Source: Aurifilum marmelostoma
Taxonomy: Eukaryota > Ascomycota > Sordariomycetes > Diaporthales > Cryphonectriaceae
Direction of reading: 5' to 3'
Assembly (NCBI GenBank): GCA_027559495.1
Contig: JAMXSV010000010.1
Coordinates: 1,984,001-2,048,000 of the forward strand
Length of the DNA: 64,000 nt
Shown one piece after another: positions 23,225 through 37,000 of this stretch. The notes under the pieces were generated by a model. It was not told the DNA's origin, did not search any database, and saw nothing but the letters and a program-made list of their open reading frames with translations. The first letter of the stretch is position 1. Each line of letters opens with the position of its first letter. Both the position numbers and the translations under genes were made by a program.

Positions 23225-25356
23225 GATGACGGTCGGATTAATTACTGATTCGGTTTTGCGCGGGTGGTTGCAGGAGGTTGGCGTCGTCAGGGATGCTGCT
23301 CGGGTACTTGCAGCAGTCGTGGATGTATGAGGGGGGGGGGGAAAGCAGACAGAATCAGTTGTTGAGGGGTTGGAAATATAAAGTAGCCAGTCTAGGATGG
23401 AAGAAATATCACCAAGATCATGGAAGAGGGGTGAAAGTCCAAGAGGTTAAAATTTAATTGGCTAGAGGACTCAATTTTTTCTTTTTCTTTGAGGCTATTC
23501 GCGGCAAGATATGCGCATGCCGGCGAACCCCACCATGAGGTACCTGCCTAATGATCACTTAGGGTGCGGTGCCACTGCTGCCTATCTTATCGGTTGGCAC
23601 CCCGCATGCACTCTACTGCTAGGCACTATGCACGCCCATGCAACCTGCTGTAACAGATCTAGAGCTAGAGAGGGGGGGTGTTCATGGCCTTGCCAAGATT
23701 TAGGCCAGACTAGGCCCTGCAGTCAGCCCTCAGGCCTTCTCTGGGTTAGGGTAATAGGGTTCTGTCAAATCCAGTAGGTTAGCATCAAGCAAAGATGCCC
23801 CGGGATAGGCATAGACGGGCTCGATCCACTTGCAATTATCATCTTAATATGTCATCAAATCTCAGTTCTTGACGCATCGGCACTTCTCATAGTCCGGCAA
23901 CCACCTCATCATCGGGCGACTCCGATCGAGGGTAGAACCGAGGCCGGCAGTGTTCTCCACCCATACAAGTGGTTTCCATGACCGACGATCATGAACCATG
24001 GCAAAAGAGCCATCGTCGTTCTTAGCAGCCGATCTTTTTTTCGACGGTCTCTTGCTGTCTCTCGTGTCTCTGCTTTCTGGTTTCTCCTTTTCTGTGTTAC
24101 GAACCGTTTCCCAGCTCGGCGGACACGTCATGTTCACACGGCTAGCGAAGACTTCTGACGACGCGATGAGGTGCTTTGGAAGAGGCATGTTGGGACCCAG
24201 GTTTGTTCTGCTAACCTGCCCATCATTCGACTACTCATCACATGGGTCGTATTGTACATAGTGTGGCCTTCTGCAACGCGATCATCAGTCAATGAATCAT
24301 GATCTGCCAGGTACGGTACTTTCCACTGCTCCGCATCTGAGCAGAGCATAATAGAGCCTCGGCCGCCGCAATGCACTCGATTCATACTAACACTGCTGCT
24401 CCAGATACAAGGATCCCACATTTCCACATTGTGTTGCTTCGTGTTGCTGTTGCCCCTCCCCGCTCTCATCATCGCTTCTCTCCACATGATCCCTTCTGAT
24501 CCTTCGAGTTGACCTCGGTCAGTCAAAACGGCACAACGGGGGGCAAGATGATATCTGCCGGCGTCGTAGCAGAGTGGCACGTGGTGGTCTGCTACATGCT
24601 GGGATACACGAAGCGAAGGGGGTGCCGGAAAACCCTACGAAGAGTGTCTCGTATGACGTACTTACGGAGTACCACCATGTGCTCGACACTGGGTGGTTTG
24701 AGCCACCATTGTACGTCAGACAGCGGCGTCGGCTATGCCGACAGACTGTTGGCTCCTCTGCTTCGTCCCAAGAGTACAAACATTCATCAGCTATCTACGC
24801 CGCGCCGCAGAGTGTGCCTTACACACGGAGAAGAGCTTCTGAGACACGGCCCATATTTTCGTATCATAGCCAATAATCTATCATCGTCCACGGGCTGGCC
24901 CAGGGCAAATCCGAGTAATATCCCTGGGCCCGCCAACCGAACGACCTGAATCGAGAGATATAAATTATGAAGTGTGGCTTTATTTCGGGCCGCCTTGTCT
25001 GGTTATTTCTTTTCGTGTATTCTTTATGTCCCTTTCATATGTGCTGCGATTCATGCCAAGCAACGCCTACTTCGTCCCGGACGGCCTATCACAATCACGG
25101 GATGGACAGCTGAGCTCGGGAGTAATTAGTCGAGACCGAGACGCCATATGATTCAATTGCCCCTGAGGAGGGAAGATGATGGTGGCAATCTGATTCGTCT
25201 GGGCGGCCGACAGAAGGAAACATGAAAAAGTTCAAGACAAGAAATGTGGATATCCTATAATTAGCAGGTGGAATCTCCAAGGCATGTAAGCTCTCCGGGC
25301 GAGAGACATCGGACACAGATGTTATGGGGTGCTGGATGTGGTGCAGAAGTGCGGGT

Positions 25357-25380
25357 CACGACGCCACGACGCCACGACAC
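25357..25380. repeat. three copies of an octamer (CACGACGC)
   Basis: Two exact and one imperfect direct copy of CACGACGC occur in tandem in non-coding sequence. Confidence 0.75.
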
Positions 25381-26925
25381 CCAGACTTGACGACTCCTCA
25401 TAACTGCAGGGCGGTCTGACAAGTGGAAAGTGATCAAATAACACCCCTTGAAGGTGATGCACATCCGGATGAGGCAGCTTCTCAGCTCGACCAGTTGCTC
25501 GGGTGTCCACAAGAAGCAAGCTGAGACGTAAGATCTACTTACTGCCTTCCCCTATCTAGGTAGTGGTACACAATTATTCGTCCATCTCAGAGATATTTCA
25601 ACCATTACGTTGCAGCCCTTCTGAGCTTACATTATTCGACACATTGGACCGGTCAATTCGCAAATAAAATGAGCCTAGGCGAACAAGAGAAGTCACTCTG
25701 GTCTTGTGGTAAATGGCTGGAGCCCGGAGAGTTCGCCCTGCACTTTGAATACCATAATCAAAGAGGCTTACTTCTGCACCCCTTGAAACTTTACTTGATC
25801 TGGAAAGCAGAGTCCCAGACCGAGATGTAGTCATAGCTGCTGTGTCACCCTTACCTCATCCCACGTTGTGGGCAAGCTCGGGTTCCACGGCGCGTGGGAA
25901 GCAAACAAGTTGCAAGACTGGGAAGTAATCATGAGCATAGGCAAGTGGACAACACCAATTTGGCGTCCCATGGTTGTTGACCTCTGGCTTACATGTTGTG
26001 GGGCTCGCAACAATCCACACTTTACCGAACCATTCAGACGGCCTCCCTATGGGGCGGGGAGAAAAGAAAAAAACCCACGACAAAAGTGCTCATTACATGT
26101 AGTCAGTCTGGATGACGGGAGCTGCTCTCCCACGGCCCTAGTGTGTCGAATCACAGACAAAACGGTGATCATGGGACCATGCTTGTCATATGGGCCCAAG
26201 CTTGTTACGGCTAACTGGACCATGAACGTGCTGCAGTACTACACTTCTGGACTATCGGCTCTCACTTGCATGCTTGGGAACCGGATTACCCGGAGGGGCG
26301 TAAGCGCCCCCCTTCATCACAAGGCTGTGTGCATGCAGATAGATAACTATGTGAGTTGGAGGGAGAGGGGGCCTGCCCGCCGGGGGGGGGGAGAAAGAAT
26401 ATATAAAATCACACAATCCATGGCTTGCGAAGCGGTAAGGACTTTGCCGAGGGACTATGACTGTTGGAAATCTCATTTGTGTAGAGTTGGAAGCCGGTCT
26501 TGCGTACAAACTGGGAACGGTGGCGCAGCACTAGTGATTTCCAAGGCTGTTTGGTTTGATTCCTGCGAGAAGTCCAATATACCTTCAACTTGTTCACATT
26601 ATCCCTGGACCCGCAAGTACTTGTCAATTCCCACTCCCCCTCCAATACGAGTCAGCATTTTATCTCTTCCCAAGTTGTCACAATCTCTGAGGAGTGGGCA
26701 ATCCCACGTGCAAGCGACAACTTCGTCGGGGAACTTTTGGAGCTCAGGCAGAGGAAAAGGATATCAGGCATGATAACAGCTCAGTTGTATTCCTGCCCCC
26801 TTTACTTGTCTTTCTTTGTCTATAGACACCAAGAACCCGTGGGTATGTATTATATTCATTCAGTTGTCGCAGGAGTGGAGGTCGAGAGGGGGGGAACGAA
26901 GGCGCAAGAAAGGCGGCAATATACA

Positions 26926-26967
26926 TACACACACACACACACACTCTCTCTCTCTCTCTATCTCTCT
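26926..26967 (+). repeat. (CA)n(CT)n compound microsatellite
   Basis: About nine CA units run directly into about eleven imperfect CT units, flanked by more CA after 26967. Intergenic. Confidence 0.75.
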
Positions 26968-27401
26968 CACACACACCGTCTTGTGACATCTTTTGCCACA
27001 CACTTCACCGAAGTTTTGTTAAATCCCATCTTTCGCCCCGTCAGGCTGATTCCTGCAACTCGGGGGAAAGGAACAAGACGATACGATCACTATCTGCCTA
27101 GGTGGGTGAGACCTCTCTTGTGAAACAGCAGCCATAAGGGGAGAGTGAATTCGAACAAGGCACAGGGTTCTGGACGAGGCGGACGAAGGGGCCTGGGCTC
27201 TTTGGTGATCAGCAGGGGTGTCTGATGGGCTTCCTCATTTTATCGTTCACACCAAGAACAGACCGGTGTGGAGTCTTGAAAAACGTTCACAGAAAGTACC
27301 TGACCTTGTTCTTGACTAACGACAACCACTGAGAAAAAGGTCTTGACTCGGTCTGAGGGGGCTGTCCACCCGACTGGCTCCCACCACGCTGCCCTCGAGA
27401 G

Positions 27402-27409
27402 TATTTATA
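27402..27409 (+). promoter_or_regulatory. TATA-like element of the histidine phosphatase gene
   Basis: TATTTATA lies about 185 bases before the start codon at 27591. Assigned from motif and spacing only. Confidence 0.35.
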
Positions 27410-27590
27410 TGGCCGAGTGAGGGCTCTCCTTGACTGCTATTGCTTGCCAAGGTCACCCCCCCCCCCCCTCATATCTCTTCCCACTTATCAAAGGCTCCTC
27501 CCGGGTTCTGGCCCATAGAAATAATTGTCATAAAGGAAAGGAAGGAAAAAAAAAAAACCCCCCAATCTAGGATGTCTCTTCCCAAGGCGC

Positions 27591-28685
27591 ATGAGTATGA
27601 GTATTCATACAATAAGTCCATATCCTCTCCCCCTGGAGAGCCACAACAATCACAACGGCGAGGTCCGCCGGATAAAGGAGAATATCAGGCCGCCCCAAGG
27701 GTTCGGCCGGGTCAACGAGGCCCTCCACGCGGCGGGCAACACCCAAAAGTTCATCTACACTATCCGCCACGGCAAGGCACACCACAATGCCCTCTCGTCC
27801 GAGTACTCCAAGCCCATCGCGTGGCGGTTCCTGGGCAGGCTCCGCAACACCTTTGACCCGGGCCTGACGGCCGAGGGCGTGAGGGATGCGCAGCACGCCG
27901 GCCAGATCCTGCGGGGGCTGGTCCAGCAGGAGGGTGCCCCGCTGCCCGTCACGGTCTACACATCGCCCCTGAGGCGGTGCGTGCAGACGGCCATGTACAC
28001 GATCGCCGAGCTCCGCCTCAGCCAGCCGGTGCTGCTCCACGTCAAGGAGGGCCTGCGCGAGTGGAAGGGCTACGACCACAACCACGAGGCCGACCGGCGG
28101 GACGTCACGGCCAACATCGTCAAGCTCTTCAGGGAGCTCAGGAGGAAGCTGGGCGTGGACGTCAGGCTCAGGGTCGACGGGCAGCAGGACAAGGCGGACG
28201 ACACGGTGATGCGCGAGACCTATGTGGACGTCGACCGGCGCATACGCAGGGTCCTGGATGACGTCCTCGGCAGCAGCGGGGACTCCAACTGCGCGATGCT
28301 GGTGCTGCACAACCGCTCCAACAAGTCCGTGCTGCGGGTCATGGGCCACACGCAGGACGAGGTGCACCGGCTGGACATGGAGAACTGCGCCATGCTGGGC
28401 TACCTCGTGCGCAGGAAGCGCCTGGACCAGACGGCCACGGCCAGGAGGGTGGCCGCGGAGGAGGCGCAGTGGGTCAGGGACAGGGAGCTGGCCGAGGCGG
28501 AGAAGAAACACAGGCACGAGCTGGCCGTGAGGGATGTTGCCGAGTACGGGCGGACGGGCGATGCCAAGCTGTGGAAGCTGCGGGAGTATCTGGCCTTCTG
28601 GGCCGATCGAGGTGATCCGGAGGCAGCTAAGGCCCTTGCAGACCTGTGCACGCTCGTCCCAAAGCTAGAAACACCTGGACCCTGA
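27591..28685 (+). CDS. histidine phosphatase superfamily protein
   Basis: This single exon encodes 364 residues. The family signature is IRHGKAHHN, with the phospho-accepting His60, and a conserved SPLRRCVQTA block near 126-135 supplies the second phosphate-binding arginine. The second His motif reads LVLHNRSNKSVLRVMG, where most members have HGG. The C-terminal 90 residues are a charged helix (RRVAAEEAQWVRDRELAEAE), giving an extension beyond the usual 200-250 residue core. Fungal relatives act as phosphoglycerate-mutase-like or broad phosphatases; the substrate is unknown. The start at 27591 is the first ATG in this frame, but an ATG in another frame at 27572 is 19 bases upstream, so the N-terminus is uncertain. 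It is convergent with the Kre9-like gene. Confidence 0.85.
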   Translation: MSMSIHTISPYPLPLESHNNHNGEVRRIKENIRPPQGFGRVNEALHAAGNTQKFIYTIRHGKAHHNALSSEYSKPIAWRFLGRLRNTFDPGLTAEGVRDAQHAGQILRGLVQQEGAPLPVTVYTSPLRRCVQTAMYTIAELRLSQPVLLHVKEGLREWKGYDHNHEADRRDVTANIVKLFRELRRKLGVDVRLRVDGQQDKADDTVMRETYVDVDRRIRRVLDDVLGSSGDSNCAMLVLHNRSNKSVLRVMGHTQDEVHRLDMENCAMLGYLVRRKRLDQTATARRVAAEEAQWVRDRELAEAEKKHRHELAVRDVAEYGRTGDAKLWKLREYLAFWADRGDPEAAKALADLCTLVPKLETPGP

Positions 28686-29011
28686 AACGAGACGAGGTGG
28701 GACAAGATAGAAGGGGGGGGGGGGAAAGGGAGGGGGGGGTAAGTACTACCGTTGCACCGCATGTTAGGCTCACGCTTGTAATCATCGATTGTTATCTGGA
28801 TTTTGGGTTTTTTTGGTGTCCTCCCTACTAGTATCAATAAAAGGTTATTATTCAGCCCTCACCCCCCCTAATCTAGATGCTACTGTATAGACCTTTTGTG
28901 CTGTAAACCTGGTTCGGAGCTGAGCTTAGTAGCACATCCCGCAATATGTACTGTGTGGTACGTACGCCCTGTGGATGTCCCTTTAACCTTCCCAAGGTTG
29001 TCATCCGCCAA
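28686..29011. other. convergent 3' region
   Basis: These 326 bases lie between stop codons of two convergent genes, with G-rich runs at 28711-28740. No gene is seen. Confidence 0.5.
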
Positions 29012-29738
29012 TCAGATGAACATGTCGTCCTTCACAGTGACGGTGGAGGTGGCGCTGGCCGTGGTCTCGGCCACAGTAGGCAAGCTGGTCGTAGTGCCAT
29101 CGGCAACACCAGGCTGGATCACCGAGGCGGTGATAGTGCTGGAGGAGACCGAGGTGGTGACCGGAGCTGCCTCGGCTGGAATCACACATGGATTATTAGC
29201 GCTCATGAACATTTCCTCTTTGTGTGTGATGATGACGAGACTACAAAGGAAGAAGGGAGAGAGGAAAAAGAAAAGGAAAGAAGAGAAAAAGAGCCTTACC
29301 AGCAGTCTGGGTCACGTAGACGGTGGAGGTCGGGGCATAGCAGCTGGAGGAGGTGACAGGATCCGTGCAGGAGTCACCAGTGATGTTGAACTCGGACGTC
29401 TGGGCGTACAGGACGTAGACGTTGGTGTCGTTGATGGCGGTCAGCTGCCACCCCTCGCCGTTGTCGATGTGGCACGGGATGCGGACGGTGACCTCACCAG
29501 CTGTCGTGTCGATGCCGTAGGCGAGCCCCTCGTAATAAGGGGGCCACTGCACAAAGTTCCAGATGTACAGGCTGAAGACGCTAGGGTCCGTATCCACGGT
29601 GGTCCAGGTGGCGGTGACCTCGGTGCCCTTGGTGATGACGTCCGAGGATGAGGGAGAGGTGAAGGCGATACCCTGGACCAGGGTGGGAAGCACAACACCA
29701 GCCAGGGCGGCCACAAGCGAGGCGCGGATGGTAACCAT
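29012..29738 (-). CDS. Kre9/Knh1-like Ser/Thr-rich secreted protein
   Basis: Two exons (29738-29300 and 29175-29012, 124-base intron) join in frame to 200 residues. A signal peptide (about 1-23, ending LVQG) is followed by an immunoglobulin-like beta domain with ITSP-type start (IAFTSPSSSDVITKG) and WTTVDTDPSVFSLYIWNF, which is the layout of the Kre9/Knh1 N-terminal family (often called Ser-Thr-rich GPI-anchored membrane family). Three cysteines are visible (PCHID, DSCTDP, SSCYAP). The tail is Thr/Ser/Val-rich. Yeast members support beta-1,6-glucan assembly; many filamentous paralogues are uncharacterised. Unlike most relatives there is no hydrophobic GPI signal: the protein ends VTVKDDMFI. 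Either it is secreted or the true 3' end is spliced differently. Confidence 0.82.
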
Positions 29739-30442
29739 ATTGCTTCTTTTTTTTTTTTTTTCCCCTTTGTTTCCTTCCTGAAACGATAATTAAGTTTTGT
29801 ACTAAAGTTAGGTAAGATAAGGTGTATACACCAAAAGGAAACCAAAACAAAGAGCGACGAGATTATTACAGATCTGGAGTAAACGAGTGACTCCGGTGAG
29901 CAGATGGTAGTGATGGAGCGGCGCCGGTGAGGGACGAGAGAGAAGCAAGGAAGATCGCAGCGGCGACGTGCTCCCTTTTGAACAATACCGTGGGGCCGGT
30001 GGGAAAGGGTTCAACTAAGGCCTATACGGGCCTCGCCATGCCGCAGTAGGGAAGCAATCTCCTTGTATCCACTGGCGATGGCGCAGGCACGCCTAAAGTG
30101 GAAATTGATGGGGGCCCCCCATACCAGCCGTATTATCAGTGCTTACTATTCATAGCCAGACATGCACACCAGGTACTTTTCAGTAACACACAAGGCCCTT
30201 TGTTCATTGTTTCCCACAGCTGGGAGCTCTACTGGTTGATGATGGATGGCTAAATGATCAATACCCAATTTACAGTACCCAAAGTTCAACGCAGACCGCA
30301 GGGCTGCTGATACTTCTGAAGGCCGTCTGGAGGGGGCAGATAAATTAATGGCATGTTCGGTACGGACCGTCTCATCCACGCGCTATCCCCTTTCCCTTCC
30401 CAGGACGCGTGGTGTCATGACTCGCCTCTTCAAGGTGAAAGA
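29739..30442. other. intergenic, 0.7 kb
   Basis: No coding region is recognised. A run of A/T near 29745-29765 lies just upstream of the Kre9-like start codon. Confidence 0.45.
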
Positions 30443-31399
30443 TTAGTGTGCACTCCGTGTAAGACGCAGCGGGCACAACGAGGATCGTGCAGTGAGTGAT
30501 GGGGGGAGGTTCTCAAACGTCCTGGTGTCGTCATGACGAAGGTGGCCGATTGCCTTTGAGAAGGGGTTGTCCGTGTGCAGCTGGTCCCAGGCATGCTGTT
30601 GTGTGTAGTCTTGCTCCGGCGCCCGGATGACTATCTCTGCGGCGTGCTTCTCCACCTTCTTTCTCGTCACGGCCCTCAGATCCACATCAGGCGCCTCCCT
30701 CCCGGATGAACGGCTGAGGTGCCTTGGGTACTCCATACCCACTGCTCTGAACGTGTTCTCTATCGCCCTCAACGCATCACGGTTGCAGATATCATGGAAG
30801 ATGAGATGCCGCAGGTGGTCTCCACGGAAGTTGTGGCGAAGGCACGTCATCCCGATCAAGTTGGAAAGGGCAAAGGGAAAGGTGATGTTCACCGACTCAT
30901 TGTGAACCATGGCGTTCTTGACGGCGTAGGTGCGGCCGTCCCTCGAGAAGGCGTAGTTGAGAGGGTTGGGCACCCACGACCGGGAGAAGACTTCTCCGCC
31001 GGCTTCTATGACCGGTAGACCGACAAGCTTATAGTTTCGCCAGTGCTGCGCGGTCCAGCCATCGATCGGAGGGCCCCCGATGGCTGCGGATACCATGTCG
31101 CTCATCAACCGCTGCGAAACAGAGTCGACGATGTCTGCCACATCGGGCACATCCTCGAGGGCGCCCTCGGTGTTCTCCAGGCAGTCATATATCGCCTTGG
31201 TTCCGTACCGTGCAACAGTTATGAGGCGAGTGTACCTACCTTGTATAGGGCCCTGGATCATGGGCTGCTGCAGCTCAGGAGGTATAACTGGCTCTGGTCG
31301 TCGGTCTGAGGCCTGACGGCTGGACTCTCCAACCTCGGTTTCCGCGTGGTGTCTGTAGCCACGACGAGACTTGTGGCCTCGAGATTTAGGGCGTGGCAT
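30443..31399 (-). CDS. orphan protein, unknown family
   Basis: This single exon encodes 318 residues. The first 40 are very basic (PRPKSRGHKSRRGYRHH), and the rest looks globular with mixed helices, for example LSNLIGMTCLRHNF and GDHLRHLIFHDICNRDALRAI. No signal peptide, membrane segment or known motif is visible. The even composition, an ORF far longer than neighbouring random frames, and an ATG preceded by non-coding AT-rich sequence support it as a real gene. The C-terminal 25 residues (PSLTARSSLCPLRL) look less ordered. The basic N-terminus suggests nucleic-acid binding or nuclear targeting, which is inference. It may be lineage-restricted. Confidence 0.6.
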   Translation of the reverse strand: MPRPKSRGHKSRRGYRHHAETEVGESSRQASDRRPEPVIPPELQQPMIQGPIQGRYTRLITVARYGTKAIYDCLENTEGALEDVPDVADIVDSVSQRLMSDMVSAAIGGPPIDGWTAQHWRNYKLVGLPVIEAGGEVFSRSWVPNPLNYAFSRDGRTYAVKNAMVHNESVNITFPFALSNLIGMTCLRHNFRGDHLRHLIFHDICNRDALRAIENTFRAVGMEYPRHLSRSSGREAPDVDLRAVTRKKVEKHAAEIVIRAPEQDYTQQHAWDQLHTDNPFSKAIGHLRHDDTRTFENLPPSLTARSSLCPLRLTRSAH

Positions 31400-32006
31400 T
31401 CTTGTCTATGATCTTTGGTTAGTACGAGTTGTAATCAGTGACAACTCAGGACTTAATATGTGTTGTTGATCCTGCTTTTGTTCGTGTTCAGTTTGTAGAC
31501 GGCACAATCTCGCTGGCCATGTTTGATCCAGAGGTCAACTTGTACGGTAGAGGATTTGATTTATCTATTTCCTTGCTCTTCGGAATGCAATGCATACTGT
31601 GGTCGCACAAGTAATCAACTGTTATTTCCAGAGCTCAGTAAATCACGAGCCTCTGCATCAAGATTCTACAGGCAAGTCACAGGACATCATCCAAGTCAGA
31701 GGAGGGCCCTGACTAACATTCTTGTCTTCAATGATGACTTCGTGTTTAATTATCACCGAAAGAAGGTGTTCAGAAACTTGAGTTGTCTCGTAATGGTATA
31801 TATTCAGAAACAGATTCGCTGGTGATGCATGGTATTTCCACCCACCCAATGCCGCTGATGACAAGCTCTCTCTACGGAGAATTCATAATGCCATGTCTAG
31901 GTCTAATAATTCATACAATGATAGAGAACCATATGTCCGTTTTTTTCCTTCTTTTTTTTCTTCTTTTCTTTCTTTCTTTTGCTGTAAGCTGGACCCTCCC
32001 TCTCCT
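31400..32006. other. intergenic, 0.6 kb
   Basis: AT-rich sequence with pyrimidine tracts at about 31940-31980, which fall in the 3' region of the aspartic protease on the minus strand. No gene is seen. Confidence 0.45.
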
Positions 32007-33765
<1,759 letters not shown>

Positions 33766-34040
33766 GGTAAGCAATCGGATAGTGCCGCCAAGGAGTGAAT
33801 ATATCCGGAGTGGTGATGGATTGATTATTTGCACCCAATAATAATGAATAGGTCCCAAAAAGATAAAAAAAAAAAAACAAGAATCTGATTTTAGAAAATA
33901 TAATAGAGAAGGATGTTCTGAGTAGCCTTTAGCTCTCAAAAATTGTATATGGCCGCGACGAGAATGACCGTGTGCAAATCAATTCAAAGAAAATGTCGTG
34001 AGACGCATGCTGCGCTTGTTCAGTGGCGCCAGGTCATAAT

Positions 34041-34068
34041 TATGTATGTATGTATGTATGTATGTATG
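34041..34068. repeat. (TATG)7 microsatellite
   Basis: Seven perfect copies of the tetramer TATG in non-coding DNA upstream of the aspartic protease. Confidence 0.9.
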
Positions 34069-37000
34069 GTGCCTCAGACCAGGCCCACAGCAACAACGCT
34101 GCGCCCCCGACCCTCAGGAAGGGCAGACAAGGGGTATGGGGCCCTCTTCAGGCGGCAGCAGGGTCTGCCTGCGTTTGAGGCAGGCTGAGTAAGAACTGGA
34201 AACTGTGAGAGAATATGGGCAGTGCTCTGCTTCCGTGTCTCCCGTCCATACGGGGACGCGCGGCAGCGACGTCAGCGCATTGGCCACATGGGCTTAGACG
34301 AAAAGGTCCGAGGGAGGCCAGACGATGAGAAAAAAAAAAGAAAGAAAAAAAGAGAGGCCTGATCAAGCGCCATCGCGCTTGTTTTGTTGGGTGAGGAAAA
34401 AGAACAACGACGTGGCTGAGGCTATCTCTGGTGGTGGTGGTGGTTGCTGCTGGCTCTCTGGGTAGATGCAATATGGAGCATCGCATTGAGGGAGCCCAGC
34501 CTGGCTTGTTGGATTTGACGATCCACGGCCGCAGCTCCAACATACTGTACTGTGGCTATTTTTGGGTCTACACATCCCGTGCAAGAACTGACGCAAAGGG
34601 GTAATTCGGAGACAAAGGGACCGGGGTCCACTCGCTCTTTTGTCTTTTCTCTTCTCTTCTCTTTCATGCGCCTGGTCGCCGAGGTGCCGCACTCTGTCCG
34701 AGCCCTGGGCCTGTAAAATTACCACGGGCCCTGTAAGATACGCCAGAGGGGGGGACGTGTCACTGAATCAGAGGTTGACACGCTGGCAGGCGTGGGATTG
34801 TCTGTAGTATACGTACTGTATGCACGGTATGATACGGTAACTGTCTCTTGTTGGTCGTGTTTCTGGGTCCACGTGTCACCCTAAAATGGAGGTAGCTGAT
34901 TCGCCACATGGAAAGGCGGCCGAGAAAGGGTTTTCTGTACTAATTATTTTGGCAAGATTCCTTCTCATAGTTCCAAGTCGCCGCCTGCTTGTTGGGCATT
35001 GCTGGCCCCCATCTCAATGAGCCACACGTTGGTCGTGGACATTGGCCCCCATGCAGGTGTGTGTACTATCCCATGTCAGCTGGCTATTGTGACGTACCAA
35101 GTATGAGCCGCTCGTTCCGTTCCGTGACGCTGGCTACTGTACGACGGCCATATGAAATGATGTAACAGGGCGGATAGCCGGCAATGAGCCTTTGGGTGCA
35201 CAGACTTGCTGTGTCATCAAGAATCCTTCATTGAAAGAGCGAGAGATGAGAGGTCAAGAAAGAGGCATGATCAAGGCCAAAGTATGAAGAAATGAGGAAG
35301 GGGTCAATGGAATGGAGTGAGGCGTGTTTGATTGACGTGCACGTTCAATCACCCACCAGAAGACCTCCAGGGCTCTTGTCAAGCAGACCCACTGAAGCAT
35401 GTCTGTCCCATGTATGCATAAAGTCACAAGGTTTCTTCCCCGGCACTGATCTCACAGTTGATAATCTCACTTTTGTCAACACATTCAAGGTTATTGTTAT
35501 GGATTGTTCACCCTCACCTCTCACAATTGACCTCCCAGCTTTGTTGTAATTTGACATTCCAAGCTGCACTGTAGTTGACTGGGCCGACTGCCTGCTTAAG
35601 TAAGTCATTGTCGGCCACCAAGCTAGGGCCCAAGAGCCTGAGGCTCTGGTGATTAAGAATAGTATTCATTATGGTAGACATCTGATTCACATTTTAGGGG
35701 CAGTCAGAATTAAGCACATGCCATTTATCGGGTTATGGCCGCCAATATACTCTCACCCTCAGGTCACAGCTCATTCTCATTCACAAACCAGCAAGCTGTG
35801 ATCAGGCTGGACCTGAGGCTACTCATGTGAAACACTGGGTGAGCGAGCGAGCTGTAGCCGAGGGTCCGATTGATGTGGGAACCCGGCCCCCTGCACCCGG
35901 GCCGACTCTTCCTTTCATCACCATGCAACATAACATAGTACAGCTTTTGGAATAGAATGTTCCTGATTGTATAGTATATGCTGCAGGATCGTGTAATGTA
36001 ACCTCTGACTCGATGATGCATCGAGAGTATGTGTTCTACGCTGCTCGGTGACACCACTGGTACCCGTCCGATCCGCGGTGAAGGCTTGACGCGTATCTTT
36101 GGCGACGGGACTAGCGATGTCGTACAGAATGTGAGAGCTCATCTTCTTCTTCTTAAATCGTCTCTCCAACAACACTCTCTATCCATCATCTTTTTTTTTT
36201 CTCTTTCTCGTCTTTATTTTCCCCCAGCATTCAAAAGGAGACGGGTGAAGAGACGGATGGGGTAGGCGACCGACCCGACCAGGACGACAGCCGTACCCGT
36301 ACCTCCTAAGCGAATTGGTACGACCAGAACAAAAAAAAAAGACAGGAGAGACACACGATCTTCAGTCTAGCACAGTCTTGTTAAGATCTAACCAGAAAAA
36401 TTACATCCCTCCCTTGGAGCCTAACCTGTTGATATGGGTAGATAGACCTGCCTGCCACTCACTCTCAAGCCTCCTCGTCCAGGGGCTGAGTAGCAGTGGA
36501 GTTGTGTATGCCCTGCCAGGTGAAAAAAACAGGTCCCATGACCTCCTGGGCTGCGTCTTGCTGTCACCAACAACGGGGAAAACACGGCACGGAGAGCTCA
36601 ATCTCCCGAGGCCAAAGGGTGCCAACAGGCTATCCTCCCCCAATGCCTAGTGTTTGCGAGGATTCCCGACCCAAGGGTCCCGGTCTAGATTGAAACAGAA
36701 ACCAGCTGGTAAAAGACCAATCGACTGTGCAGGGGACAAGCACTGGAAAAAAGAAGGAAAAAAAGGGCTGGACCGTAAACCGCAAGTTTGCCAGCAAGCA
36801 GAGATGGTGCCCGGAGGGGGGGGTTCCACAGTTAGCGATCCCCTGTCACCCATCACGGCTCGTCTCAGCCAATCAACTTACACCGCCAGCATCGACTACA
36901 AACAAACAAGCCCGAGTGGGCAACAATGGGCATCCACCAGATAGATCTCCAGAGCTTCATCCAGCAAAACGACGGACGAGACAAGGCATTCTGTTCCCAT

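Larger units (their letters stand above)
23225..27590. other. 4.4 kb gene-poor region
   Basis: No ORF is convincing. The longest (25868-26773, plus) has composition unlike the real genes and no motif. Recognisable items are an octamer repeat at 25357-25380, CA and CT runs at 26926-26967, a C run at 27456-27468, and a TATA-like site at 27402-27409 for the next gene. I see no transposon termini. Confidence 0.5.

Noticed and set aside
23745..23762. telomere-like GGTTAGGG sequence
   Set aside because: Only one or two partial units; not an interstitial telomere array.
25868..26773. 301-codon ORF on the plus strand
   Set aside because: Composition (many Trp, Cys, Ser) is unlike the real genes, there is no motif, and it runs through G-rich and microsatellite-like sequence. 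Treated as chance.
27567..28517. 316-codon ORF antisense to the histidine phosphatase
   Set aside because: Shadow of GC-rich coding sequence; no motif.
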